This document shows positions 1 through 7,991 of a stretch of 8,311 bases of DNA, piece by piece. The translations under genes and the position numbers were made by a program. Location of the stretch: NCBI GenBank assembly GCA_023228385.1, contig JALOBF010000065.1:1-8311 (forward strand), read 5' to 3'. This stretch comes from Bacilli bacterium. Its GTDB lineage: Bacteria > Bacillota_I > Bacilli_A > ML615J-28 > CAG-698. The notes below the pieces were generated by a model. It was not told the origin of the DNA. It was given only the letters and a program-made list of their open reading frames with translations, and did not search any database. Position 1 is the first letter of the stretch; every line of letters starts with the position of its first letter.

Positions 1-1016
1 TCAACAAATCTTCTTTGAACGAATAAATAGCCGATTAATAACGGTAACATCATTAACAGAGCTGCCGTATTGGCAACGAGACCCCGGAACAGCGGATCTT
101 CACGTACTTGTTCATCGGTAATATATTTGAAAAAATCTTTGCCTTGACTTACCCATCCGGATAAAATCGTGTACAATCGATCCGTACCGCCGGCTAGTTT
201 CGTCGACAGTACCGGAAAATTATTGTCCGAGTATTGAAAGAGGCTGGCGTAATAATAATCATTCCATTGCCAGACAAAGGCAAACAAACCGACAACGACA
301 ATTGCGCCTTGCGCATTTGGTAACATAACGCTCCAAAATGTTCTGAATACACCGGCACCGTCAACCTCGGCCGATTCTTCAAGTTCTATCGGTAATCCCC
401 GGAAAAACTGCCTAAACAGATAAATGAAGATTGCCGACCGAATTCCCATACCGAATGCTGCCATAATATACATTGAAAAAATATTTCCCATCAATTTTAA
501 CCCAAAAAATCTAGTGTAAGTAAATAAGAGGAAACGGGCCGCATGCAGCGTTTCATTCGGTATTACCAAGGTAAATAATATAATGTAGAAAATAAGATCG
601 CTTCCTTTAAAACGAAGCCGGGCAAAAGCATAACCGGTCAGCGCACTTGCCATAACTTGTATCAAAGTAGTAACCATCGATAATATCACGGTGTTAATCA
701 GCGAATTTTTAAAATCCAATAATTCGTATGCAATTTGAAAATTCAAAGTGCTTAGTTTTTTCGGAATAAATACAACCTGAGCGTCAGTTATGTCCATCGG
801 ATTACGAAAAGCATAAGACAACTTTTCAAATATCGGTAACAAGATGATAAAAATTAAGCCAATAAGGATTATTGTTCTAATAATTGCTCCGGTATATATC
901 AATGCTTGTCGTTTACGAACTTTAATAAGGGTTGGGTTTTTCCAATCACCTTTAAATTTACGATAATCTGCTTTTAACTTATCGATAAAAGTCATTTTCT
1001 TCTCTTTATTCATCAT
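1..1016 (-). CDS. Carbohydrate ABC transporter permease, MalG/LplC-like (3' end cut by window edge)
   Basis: This is an inner subunit of a CUT1-type sugar or oligosaccharide importer, expected to pair with the MalF-like subunit encoded just upstream. 338 codons are visible and the frame is still open at base 1. The last residues seen (QRRFV) match the usual end of MalG proteins, so probably only about a dozen residues are missing. A basic cytoplasmic N-terminus of about 42 residues precedes TM1 (about 43-62). The coupling (EAA) loop lies at about residues 213-236, with ESAEVDGAG followed by MLP, and the WQWNDYY stretch that normally follows the next helix is at 249-255. The start is ambiguous. 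ATG at 1016 has GGTG seven bases upstream and overlaps the preceding gene by 11 bp; ATG codons at 1013 and 995 are in frame. The family call is firm; the substrate is unknown. Confidence 0.93.
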   Translation of the reverse strand, partial: MMNKEKKMTFIDKLKADYRKFKGDWKNPTLIKVRKRQALIYTGAIIRTIILIGLIFIILLPIFEKLSYAFRNPMDITDAQVVFIPKKLSTLNFQIAYELLDFKNSLINTVILSMVTTLIQVMASALTGYAFARLRFKGSDLIFYIILFTLVIPNETLHAARFLLFTYTRFFGLKLMGNIFSMYIMAAFGMGIRSAIFIYLFRQFFRGLPIELEESAEVDGAGVFRTFWSVMLPNAQGAIVVVGLFAFVWQWNDYYYASLFQYSDNNFPVLSTKLAGGTDRLYTILSGWVSQGKDFFKYITDEQVREDPLFRGLVANTAALLMMLPLLIGYLFVQRRFV

Positions 1017-2103
1017 AATAAAACACCATCCATGACAATAAGAATAACACTATAGCAATCAAAAGAATTGAAGAAAATGCAAACATTAAAGACATCGAAG
1101 CGTGGATTCCAAAATTAGAAACATCGCCTAAACCAAGCGTCAAAGGCCTTGTCCCGGCGCCTTTATAGGCATTAATGGTAGTCAGCAGTTCGGAGCGCAA
1201 AAATGAATCAACGACCGTATAGACCCCGGCGGTTAGCATCAGCGGAGATACCATTGGAAAAGTAATTTTCCAAAATATATCATATTGCGTTGCCCCTTCG
1301 ATTTTAGCCGCCTCATAAAGATGCTTCGGCACCGACTGAATTCCGGCCAGGAAAATTAAGATTTGGACACCCGAATAAGATATAATATCATAAATCTGAT
1401 TCGAAGCCGTACTTAAGAAATTAACCGCAAACGGAGGCAAATTAGCGTTAACCAAAAAATCGCTGAAATTAAACATTTGCGCGAAAATATCCTGAACGGC
1501 CATATCCATTGATTGTGCTAGGTTAGCCCCGGTGGCCATGGCGACATCAACGGCCTGGGAGTTAAAAATAACCGGCATAAAGAAGATGGCACGAACAAAA
1601 GCCCGTCCCCTAAACTTCGAATTTAATAACACGGCTATAATCAAACTGAAAACCAATATTAAAATAAAACTGAATAAGGTGTTCAAAGTGGAATTAACTA
1701 GGGTTTGTCTAAAGGTCGCGTGTTGCTGAAAAATAAATTTAAAATTGTCCAAACCTACCCATTCGGTAACAATTCCGATATGTTCACCGGTGGTAGATTT
1801 CGCCCCGGCGTTATAAACTCGGGAAAAGCAATAAACAATTGTCACAATAAACGGTAAAAAGAAAAAGTAAATAAAACCGATTATTAGCGGCAGGACAAAC
1901 ACAATCCCCCAAAGCGATTGACGTTTGCGATAATTTAAATTTTCCGTCAGTTTATTGGGAATATAAGTTAATCCGTTCTTGATTTTACGCATCGTTTTTC
2001 TTTGCCAAAGGCGATACCAAAATTGATCAATAGCACTAAAAGCGTGACGAATCCCTTTTTTTATCGCCGCAGAAATTTTTGCGAAAAACTGTTTAACTTT
2101 CAT
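1006..2103 (-). CDS. Sugar ABC transporter permease, MalF/LplB-like
   Basis: A 365-residue membrane subunit of a CUT1-type carbohydrate importer. The N-terminal 62 residues are basic and cytoplasmic and end in RKRQ. TM1 lies at about 66-92, followed by an external loop containing VGLDNFKFIF, which is typical of the family. Further helices lie at about 138-160, 168-190, 240-256, 285-302 and 336-361. The EAA loop that contacts the ATPase is at about 264-287 (EAAKIEGATQYDIFWK, then FPMVSP), preceded by the family-typical ILIFLAGIQSVPKHLY. The gene starts inside the stop codon of the DUF5696 gene (TAATG) and its end overlaps the start of the MalG-like gene, so the two permeases are almost certainly made together and form a heterodimer. 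The long N-terminal extension is unusual compared with typical family members. Substrate unknown. Confidence 0.95.
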   Translation of the reverse strand: MKVKQFFAKISAAIKKGIRHAFSAIDQFWYRLWQRKTMRKIKNGLTYIPNKLTENLNYRKRQSLWGIVFVLPLIIGFIYFFFLPFIVTIVYCFSRVYNAGAKSTTGEHIGIVTEWVGLDNFKFIFQQHATFRQTLVNSTLNTLFSFILILVFSLIIAVLLNSKFRGRAFVRAIFFMPVIFNSQAVDVAMATGANLAQSMDMAVQDIFAQMFNFSDFLVNANLPPFAVNFLSTASNQIYDIISYSGVQILIFLAGIQSVPKHLYEAAKIEGATQYDIFWKITFPMVSPLMLTAGVYTVVDSFLRSELLTTINAYKGAGTRPLTLGLGDVSNFGIHASMSLMFAFSSILLIAIVLFLLSWMVFYYDE

Positions 2104-5100
2104 TATTCTCCCCCCTCAACGATAGCAAAGCAGGTCGGCCCAACCGCCAAACCGGATAATGCATCATTATAAGTGGTATTATTGTAATTGATAATCAATT
2201 TAACGCCGTTACTGTATTCAACTAGGTAAACATTATCTTGTAAAATTTTGTGCGATATAAGGCGTCCTTCGTGAATTCTCGTCCCATCAATAATATTTTT
2301 CATCTTAATAATATCATTTTTGCAGTTAGCATAATATGACTCAAAATACATTGTATAATCAGTCTTCAATAACTTTTTCGGATCCTCATATGATAATGCA
2401 AAATAGAGGTTAGATCCGGTTTCCAGTGCTTTCAATAGATACCAATCCTTAGATTCTTCTCTGTTATAATTAGCGGGACTGCCGGCATAATCAATTAATC
2501 CGCTAATGACGAGTTGATAAAACGGTATTGAATAATCAAAGCCCTTCAGAAGAGTTGATACCATCGGAACATCAACTGCAGACTCCGCAAACTGTAAACT
2601 ATAGTCAAACGGTGCCGACATTAGAATGTTCGGCAATTCACCGTTTATTTTATCTAAAGCATCAACCTGATAATCTTTACCCCGTTCCGGGAAGATATCC
2701 TGACGATAATCGCCAATTCGAACATTGCCGATGTCACTTAAAAAGGCACCATTAATCGAAAAACGTTTGTACGAAGAAAGTGTTTTGGTAGCTAAGTGAT
2801 GATAGAACCGCGGCGAAATCATTCTTATCGGCTCTGCGGTACTGTTAGCAACATTAGTTGCCAAGACATAAGGCCAATGATGGGCATAAAGGTTTGTAAC
2901 GCTGCGAGCGGTATATTTAATGTCCCCGAAACTAAAATCATATCCTTTATTCGAAGCGACTAATAACTCCGGATAAAAATTGATTTTATTTTCATCCAAG
3001 AACTGTACTAATTGATATAAATCCGCGGTACCGCCCAAAATCCTTGATGCTTTTATTTTAGCGGTAGCTTCCGGTTCCATTGCATCTTTTGTCCAGGCCG
3101 TATAACTAACCTTAAAATCATTAATCCCTTCTTTTTGCAAATCTTGAATGATTTCCTGGGCCTGTTGAAATGTCGTTAAACTATAATCTTTTTTATATGG
3201 TATTCCTAACATGACTTCTCGCTTTTCAAAAGCGCCTAACATATTCAGGAAAACTACTGTTTTATCGGTATTATCTTTTTCTTTTAGCTGGTATTTATCG
3301 ACTAAATAATTTCGATATTTCTGCGCTAAAGTTATATATTGAATATTTCCGTCATCATCAATAAATTCGTCCGCCGATAAAAACTTATATTTAAACACAA
3401 AATCTGTAGTATTGCGACCGGTAGACCATTTTGTAAACTTCGTCTGCCACGTACCAACGCGTACTTCTTCTGATTCCCGATATTTTATCCGAAAATACGC
3501 AAAATTATTTGTAACCCCCAGGTACTGGCTTTCAGCACGTTTGAAGTCGGCATAAACCGCAGTCTGGCTGGCGCCACGATCAACAATCGCCAACACTCCT
3601 TTTTTCTTGGTTTTATCGAGAAAACCATACATATTCAACATATAATTTTTATTGTCTTGTGTTTGTTGAGCGATGCGGTGGGAAAAGGTTTGATCCCGTC
3701 CGTAAAATTCCTTAAATTCGGCTTGATAGTTTAGGGGGCTTTTCGGACTATTAAATCTCATTATCGCCCCGCTGCCGTCCGGCAAGATAATATACCCCTC
3801 ACTGTTAAAATCATTATTGGTTGTAAAGTTAGGCATAATATCCATATTACCGAACTTTGCATGATGGGAATATTTAGTTGCTTTGCCGTCTTCTTTATAA
3901 TTGGTGCCTTTCCCTTCAATCAAGGAATCATCAAGAATAGCAACATCCAATCCGTTATCCGTTATGGTAAAACGCATGGCAACCCGGAATACCGGGGGAA
4001 AAGCCTCAACTGATTCGCCAAACATTTCATTTTGAATTTGCGCTTCTTCGATGGTAAAAACCTCTTGAACCGGTTCGTTATCTTCTTCATATAAGAATTT
4101 GCCGTTCTCGTCACGCTTATGAAAACCGCCAATCTTAAAATAAGTCCCCGGTTCATCATCATATGGATTTTCATCATAGGTTACATAATTACGTTTAAAA
4201 TATTTTTTACCATATTCATCAGTGGCTTCTTTTAAATTGGTGTAAAACCAATTGGGATTCTCATCGGTATGTTTCCGATACCAATAATCATATAACTCAT
4301 TAAGCTGAAGCGGTCCGGGATTTTGTAATTCAAAACAAGGAGAACTGTCGCTATAATAACCGCGCCAATCAGTGTTATATTTAATCTCGGTACCGTCTTC
4401 AAGTTTATCTGTACTCTTAAGGTAATAAAAAGTTGTATTTAAAAACTGATTATATATATAGATATGAGCGAAAGGATTGGCGATAATCGGAGAAGCACCG
4501 GGCTCACCAAAATCAGTAGCGTTATAATGAACACCAATTTGAAGTTTTAGTTTATTAAGTTCTCTTCCCTCATCATCAAGTGCCAACATATTCGATAAAC
4601 GCCATTTAGCCGGCACCGGTTCACCGTCATCATCAAGAACAGGATTTGTTCGCGGGATATCCGGTTCCACCGTCGCCAAGCCGTTTTCTTCCAAATATTC
4701 AGCACATTCGGCCGACCATGTTTCACCGTCACCGGTATAAATCATAGCATTGGTTCTACTGTCAACTCTAACAAAAAACATTGTATTTCCAATAAACTGG
4801 TCCATCAGCATCTGCCGGTCAAATTTCTTCGGAAAGAAGCTGTTAATTATGGTGAAATCACCAATGTCATATAAAACCTCAACACCATTTTCCAAATACT
4901 TAACAGCATAATGTCTTTCCTTTTCATCTTTTAATTTATCTAAATACAATACGCTATTTTCATGTGTGTTAAAGGCTAGATTGCTCATTTTTCCGTTTGA
5001 CCCAATATAGCGCAGCAATAAGTTGGATTGGGCAACAGCGGTATCCTGTTCAGAAGAACTGGCCGTATCATATACAATGCCGCATTGTGATTTCTCGTAG

Positions 5101-5507
5101 TTATTAAAACCCTCGTATGTTTTTCCGCTGGGAGCATCACAAGTCGAATTAACGGCAACGGATACGGCCGTTGTATGTTCATTAAAGAACATCGTATAAT
5201 TTTCATTTTGAGCAACGATTCGTTCCGGATTTAAATGAAATTTAACATATTCATCATGAACTTCATAAGTAGACGGGTCGATTCCTTTCAATATCGCTTC
5301 TTTTTCTGCTTGGGTCTTATAAAAGACAAACTTCTCGCCCTTGGCATTATAACCGGAATAATCGGCATATCCTTCTAAGCTAAAAGGTATATTACCGCTT
5401 TCTAGCGCTCGGGCTTTCAGACCACCGACAAAAAACATCAGTACGAAAATACCAACCGTTAAAACCAGAACAAGAGTCAAAATATATTTAAATTTTAAAT
5501 ATTTCAT
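2103..5507 (-). CDS. DUF5696-type exported protein with glycoside-hydrolase-like C-terminal half
   Basis: A 1134-residue protein. A hydrophobic segment at about 9-28 follows a lysine-rich start. It may be a signal peptide (possible cleavage after ARA at 32-34) or an uncleaved anchor; there is no lipobox cysteine. Residues 35-250 look like the N-terminal beta-rich domain (LNPERI, then NENYTMFFNE). Residues 285-500 are acidic and look insertion-rich. PDGSGAIMRFN at 576-586 is a motif I associate with DUF5696. Residues 745-1060 read as a TIM-barrel-like domain: LNMLGAFEKREVMLGIP, LTTF, LGGTADLYQLV, FYPELLV, then AFLSDIGN and IPFYQLVISGLIDYAG. A C-terminal beta-domain ends with VYLVEYSNGVKLIINYNN. 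Acids that could be catalytic include E847, D925 and D933, but this is inference and no activity is established. It lies 12 bp after the Yip1 gene and overlaps the MalF-like gene by 1 bp. It seems longer than the roughly 800-900 residues I recall for relatives. Confidence 0.82.
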   Translation of the reverse strand: MKYLKFKYILTLVLVLTVGIFVLMFFVGGLKARALESGNIPFSLEGYADYSGYNAKGEKFVFYKTQAEKEAILKGIDPSTYEVHDEYVKFHLNPERIVAQNENYTMFFNEHTTAVSVAVNSTCDAPSGKTYEGFNNYEKSQCGIVYDTASSSEQDTAVAQSNLLLRYIGSNGKMSNLAFNTHENSVLYLDKLKDEKERHYAVKYLENGVEVLYDIGDFTIINSFFPKKFDRQMLMDQFIGNTMFFVRVDSRTNAMIYTGDGETWSAECAEYLEENGLATVEPDIPRTNPVLDDDGEPVPAKWRLSNMLALDDEGRELNKLKLQIGVHYNATDFGEPGASPIIANPFAHIYIYNQFLNTTFYYLKSTDKLEDGTEIKYNTDWRGYYSDSSPCFELQNPGPLQLNELYDYWYRKHTDENPNWFYTNLKEATDEYGKKYFKRNYVTYDENPYDDEPGTYFKIGGFHKRDENGKFLYEEDNEPVQEVFTIEEAQIQNEMFGESVEAFPPVFRVAMRFTITDNGLDVAILDDSLIEGKGTNYKEDGKATKYSHHAKFGNMDIMPNFTTNNDFNSEGYIILPDGSGAIMRFNSPKSPLNYQAEFKEFYGRDQTFSHRIAQQTQDNKNYMLNMYGFLDKTKKKGVLAIVDRGASQTAVYADFKRAESQYLGVTNNFAYFRIKYRESEEVRVGTWQTKFTKWSTGRNTTDFVFKYKFLSADEFIDDDGNIQYITLAQKYRNYLVDKYQLKEKDNTDKTVVFLNMLGAFEKREVMLGIPYKKDYSLTTFQQAQEIIQDLQKEGINDFKVSYTAWTKDAMEPEATAKIKASRILGGTADLYQLVQFLDENKINFYPELLVASNKGYDFSFGDIKYTARSVTNLYAHHWPYVLATNVANSTAEPIRMISPRFYHHLATKTLSSYKRFSINGAFLSDIGNVRIGDYRQDIFPERGKDYQVDALDKINGELPNILMSAPFDYSLQFAESAVDVPMVSTLLKGFDYSIPFYQLVISGLIDYAGSPANYNREESKDWYLLKALETGSNLYFALSYEDPKKLLKTDYTMYFESYYANCKNDIIKMKNIIDGTRIHEGRLISHKILQDNVYLVEYSNGVKLIINYNNTTYNDALSGLAVGPTCFAIVEGGE
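2108..2117 (-). promoter_or_regulatory. Purine-rich ribosome binding site with a G6 run, inside the DUF5696 gene end
   Basis: GAGGGGGGAG, read on the coding strand, lies four bases before the ATG of the MalF-like gene. It also encodes the last residues of the DUF5696-type protein (EGGE). The start codon overlaps the stop (TAATG). Together these fix the start and point to coupled translation of the permease with the exported protein. Confidence 0.7.
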
Positions 5508-5512
5508 TTTTG

Positions 5513-5519
5513 CTCCTTT
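5513..5519 (-). promoter_or_regulatory. Ribosome binding site of the DUF5696-type gene
   Basis: AAAGGAG lies five bases before the ATG at 5507, in the 12-bp gap that directly follows the TAG stop of the Yip1-family gene. The good spacing fixes the start upstream of the hydrophobic leader. Confidence 0.75.
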
Positions 5520-6218
5520 CTACATATACCTTAGCGATATTTCGCGATAAATGGTATAGACAAAGCCATAAATTTTTTGGAATAAATCGTATGCCAAAAT
5601 TGCGGTAAAAACGACAATAAGCATAGCCAATACAGTCAATAAAATCGAACAAATGCATCTTAGAAGACCGTATTCATGGATGGATATCAAGCCAAAGAAT
5701 ATCATATATAGCGTTAAAAATGAACCCAATCCCATTATCAGGTTATACAACCCAACTTCTGATTGAATAATAGTATTAGAGATAATGATACTGAATATTT
5801 TCGCAAATATTAAGGGAAAGAGCGAATAACATATCATCATAAATATCTCATTCATTTTACCTTTTCCGTCTAAAAACGAAGTTGCACTCCAGTTAGAAAC
5901 GGTAAACAACAAAATCGGCACTACAATATAAGCGATTTCAAAAGGAGTATTGATTTCATTAATATCACGCTGATTTACAATAAAACCGGAAAACTGGACC
6001 TCTAATATCTGAATAATACATAGAATAAATATAAAGGCAAGGGCAATCGATGTTTTCGCTTTTTTCTCGCGTTTAAAAATGTCAAATCCTTTTAAAGGAT
6101 GAATAAGAATATAAGCGGGAAATCTAATACCTTCTTCAAAAACGAAGCGAAAAAACTTTTTTAATTTTTCCCGAAAAGATGTTACTTTGGCGTTTTTAAT
6201 TGCTATCGTTTCGTTCAC
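5520..6218 (-). CDS. Yip1-family integral membrane protein
   Basis: A 232-residue protein with a basic, amphipathic N-terminus (1-55) and about five membrane segments at 57-75, 93-108, 126-147, 157-178 and 189-211. The stretch NWSATSFLDGKGKMNEIF at 109-126, followed by a helix with YSLFP at 131-135, resembles the conserved NW...DGKG...Y...P signature of bacterial Yip1-domain proteins. The function of bacterial Yip1 proteins is not established; a scaffold or partner for the neighbouring exported proteins is inference. It starts with GTG inside the TAG stop of the propeller gene (TAGTG), with AAGGTGA seven bases upstream. It ends 12 bp before the DUF5696 gene, so the three products are likely made in coordinated amounts. 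Confidence 0.85.
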   Translation of the reverse strand: MNETIAIKNAKVTSFREKLKKFFRFVFEEGIRFPAYILIHPLKGFDIFKREKKAKTSIALAFIFILCIIQILEVQFSGFIVNQRDINEINTPFEIAYIVVPILLFTVSNWSATSFLDGKGKMNEIFMMICYSLFPLIFAKIFSIIISNTIIQSEVGLYNLIMGLGSFLTLYMIFFGLISIHEYGLLRCICSILLTVLAMLIVVFTAILAYDLFQKIYGFVYTIYREISLRYM

Positions 6219-7981
6219 TATTCATCACCTTCTCCGGCATCTTCATCCTTGCGTTTATAACGTATATTACGATACGTTTGATAAGCAACACCGGATAAAA
6301 TTAATACTAAGCCGACTGTAAATACCGGTGTAAAAAATTTTGCAACCATTTCGTCCCGATACAGTTTATATGCATTTGAATAATATTTAACATTATATCC
6401 GATTTGAAAATAGCTCATTGCTTCTTGATATCTTTTCTCATTCAACAAAGATTTACCGATGCCGACATATGCATATTCATAATTCGGGTTTTTCGCAACA
6501 ACATTCTTCCATTCTTCGGATGAGGCTACCAAGTTTCCTTCATAATGATACTTAACCGCTTTATTGATAACAACCGCAATATCGGTCGGTACAAAACGCA
6601 ATACCGTTTTACTATAACGATCAAGCGCGATAATATTTTCGCCTTGATAACAGATGGCAACCGGATCGTTTAAATCCCGAAATTGATTACCGCGACCGCC
6701 AGAGATATATAATAAGTTGCCTTCGTCATCATAAGTGAATAAGCGCCCTGATTTCTCATCGGCAACCGTATAGACACCATAGTTATTCACCGTAATCGAT
6801 GAAAAACGAGACGGGCCGCGCAAATTTTGATCAACTCCGGTTCTTACATATATTAAATCACCTTTCGGATCATGATATCCGTTCCGAGTTAAAACATCTT
6901 TACCTTCAGGATTAAGGCGTTTAATCATGCGCGTATCATTAGTATCACCAATTGCGCGTGATGTTGTGTAAATAAACTGATTGTTATCGATATCGAGGCT
7001 GGTGAATGTTGTACTAACTGTGGTTTGTTGAAGAGCGATTTGTTCATCAGTCATAAAACGACGCCAGAAGATATCCCAAAAAGATAATGTTATATAATTG
7101 ACACCCATATAACTGTTAAAAACACCAGCGGGCGAGAACATCATAATTCCCTCAAAAACGCCCTCTGAAATAACATATATTCTGCCGTACCGATCCGTTA
7201 CCATTCTACTCGGCATAAATATTTTATTGGCAAAATTAACCGTTTCCGGTGACGGTACAATTTGAACTACATGATAATCTTCAGCATCAACAATTACAAT
7301 CTGATTATTTTTCATATCGCAAAGATAAATCAAATCTTCCATAACGGGCTTATCTTCATTATCTTTAATCGGAACTCCATTGTTATCGCGGGCCGGACGA
7401 ACCGAGCGATAAACACCGGTTAAATCATAACATTGAATATAGAATTTTTGTTCTTCGGTTCTATCCTTATAAGGTATTTCCGCAACCGCAAGGAAATCCA
7501 AAAACTCCATACTTTTTTCTTCTTTTAGGTATTTGGTAAAGTCCCATGATTGGGCACTGCTACCGCTATCGTCCCTCGTCTTTGCTCGCATTAATAACTT
7601 TGTATTATTAATAAAATCTTCAGGTCGGACTTCAAAACGATAAACCTTATGTTTAAAATTCATAACACTATCAAAAACATATAAGATATTACTAGCCGAG
7701 TCAACGATATAAATAACATCGTTCTCTTCACTTTCCGGATATATAAATAGATCCATCGGATTTGTAAACTCTTCAGACACGACTTTTTCGCCCTTTTCGT
7801 TGGTCCAACGCTCACTGATTACCGTATAAATACCGTCGGGTGTCACGGATAAACCCACTGTCGAGTAAATAGGTCGGCCGTCATGCGAGTAATTATATCC
7901 GGTTGCGGCTGTTATCGGGGCAACAACAATGCTAAAAAGCAGTATATTTAGAACTATTAATATTTTATAATATTTACTCAT
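6218..7981 (-). CDS. Secreted NHL-like beta-propeller protein with TPR-like segment and C-terminal membrane anchor
   Basis: A 587-residue protein. Residues 1-26 look like a signal peptide (hydrophobic core ILIVLNILLFSIVV, possible cleavage after ITAA). Residues 40-465 contain repeated blade-like units of the NHL or six-bladed propeller kind, including DVIYIVDSASNILYVFD (88-104), DLIYLCDMKNNQIVIVD (216-232), DRYGRIYVI (263-271), DNNQFIYTT (332-340), NNYGVYTVADEKSGRLFTYD (399-418) and ENIIALDRYSKTVLRF (448-463). Residues 470-543 are helical and TPR-like (YHYEGNLVASSEEWKNVV, then YAYVGIGKSLLNEKRYQEAM). A membrane helix at about 549-568 is followed by a basic then acidic tail. The predicted form is therefore an extracytoplasmic propeller held at the membrane by its C-terminus. 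It may bind glycans or proteins; no catalytic residues are recognisable. It follows the permease gene by 8 bp. Confidence 0.85.
   Translation of the reverse strand: MSKYYKILIVLNILLFSIVVAPITAATGYNYSHDGRPIYSTVGLSVTPDGIYTVISERWTNEKGEKVVSEEFTNPMDLFIYPESEENDVIYIVDSASNILYVFDSVMNFKHKVYRFEVRPEDFINNTKLLMRAKTRDDSGSSAQSWDFTKYLKEEKSMEFLDFLAVAEIPYKDRTEEQKFYIQCYDLTGVYRSVRPARDNNGVPIKDNEDKPVMEDLIYLCDMKNNQIVIVDAEDYHVVQIVPSPETVNFANKIFMPSRMVTDRYGRIYVISEGVFEGIMMFSPAGVFNSYMGVNYITLSFWDIFWRRFMTDEQIALQQTTVSTTFTSLDIDNNQFIYTTSRAIGDTNDTRMIKRLNPEGKDVLTRNGYHDPKGDLIYVRTGVDQNLRGPSRFSSITVNNYGVYTVADEKSGRLFTYDDEGNLLYISGGRGNQFRDLNDPVAICYQGENIIALDRYSKTVLRFVPTDIAVVINKAVKYHYEGNLVASSEEWKNVVAKNPNYEYAYVGIGKSLLNEKRYQEAMSYFQIGYNVKYYSNAYKLYRDEMVAKFFTPVFTVGLVLILSGVAYQTYRNIRYKRKDEDAGEGDE
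6225..6231 (-). promoter_or_regulatory. Ribosome binding site deciding the GTG start of the Yip1-family gene
   Basis: AAGGTGA lies seven bases before a GTG codon at 6218 and matches the anti-Shine-Dalgarno sequence well. It sits inside the last codons of the propeller gene. The GTG shares its first base with the last base of the TAG stop (TAGTG), an arrangement typical of stop-restart translation. The nearby ATG at 6225 is in another frame and cannot start this protein. Confidence 0.7.
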
Positions 7982-7984
7982 ATT

Positions 7985-7991
7985 ACCTCCT
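7985..7991 (-). promoter_or_regulatory. Ribosome binding site of the propeller gene
   Basis: A perfect AGGAGGT lies four bases before the ATG at 7981, counted from AGGAGG. It begins inside the TAG stop codon of the upstream permease gene, so a ribosome ending there sits directly on the next start site. This supports the chosen start and translational coupling. Confidence 0.8.

Noticed and set aside
194..382. Minus-strand open frame of 62 codons
   Set aside because: It is out of frame within the MalG-like permease, whose EAA loop and WQWNDYY motif lie in the other frame here.
1532..1729. Plus-strand open frame of 65 codons
   Set aside because: It lies wholly opposite the clearly coding MalF-like permease, has low-complexity K/N/T/I content and shows no family features.
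2528..2755. Plus-strand open frame of 75 codons
   Set aside because: It is antisense to the barrel-like part of the DUF5696-type gene and has no recognisable domain; a shadow of the real gene.
3962..5215. Three short minus-strand open frames (3962-4177, 4547-4732, 4985-5215)
   Set aside because: All are alternative frames inside the continuous DUF5696-type gene and show no protein family signature.
5484..5502. Perfect 9-bp AT-only inverted repeat with a one-base centre just after the DUF5696-type start codon
   Set aside because: It is made only of A and T and follows from the codons for KYLKFKY in AT-rich DNA. A regulatory role cannot be supported without conservation.
6086..6100. Seven-bp inverted repeat with a one-base centre (ATCCTTT and AAAGGAT arms)
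   Set aside because: It lies in the middle of the Yip1-family coding region, has no T-run suggesting a terminator, and is short enough to be chance.
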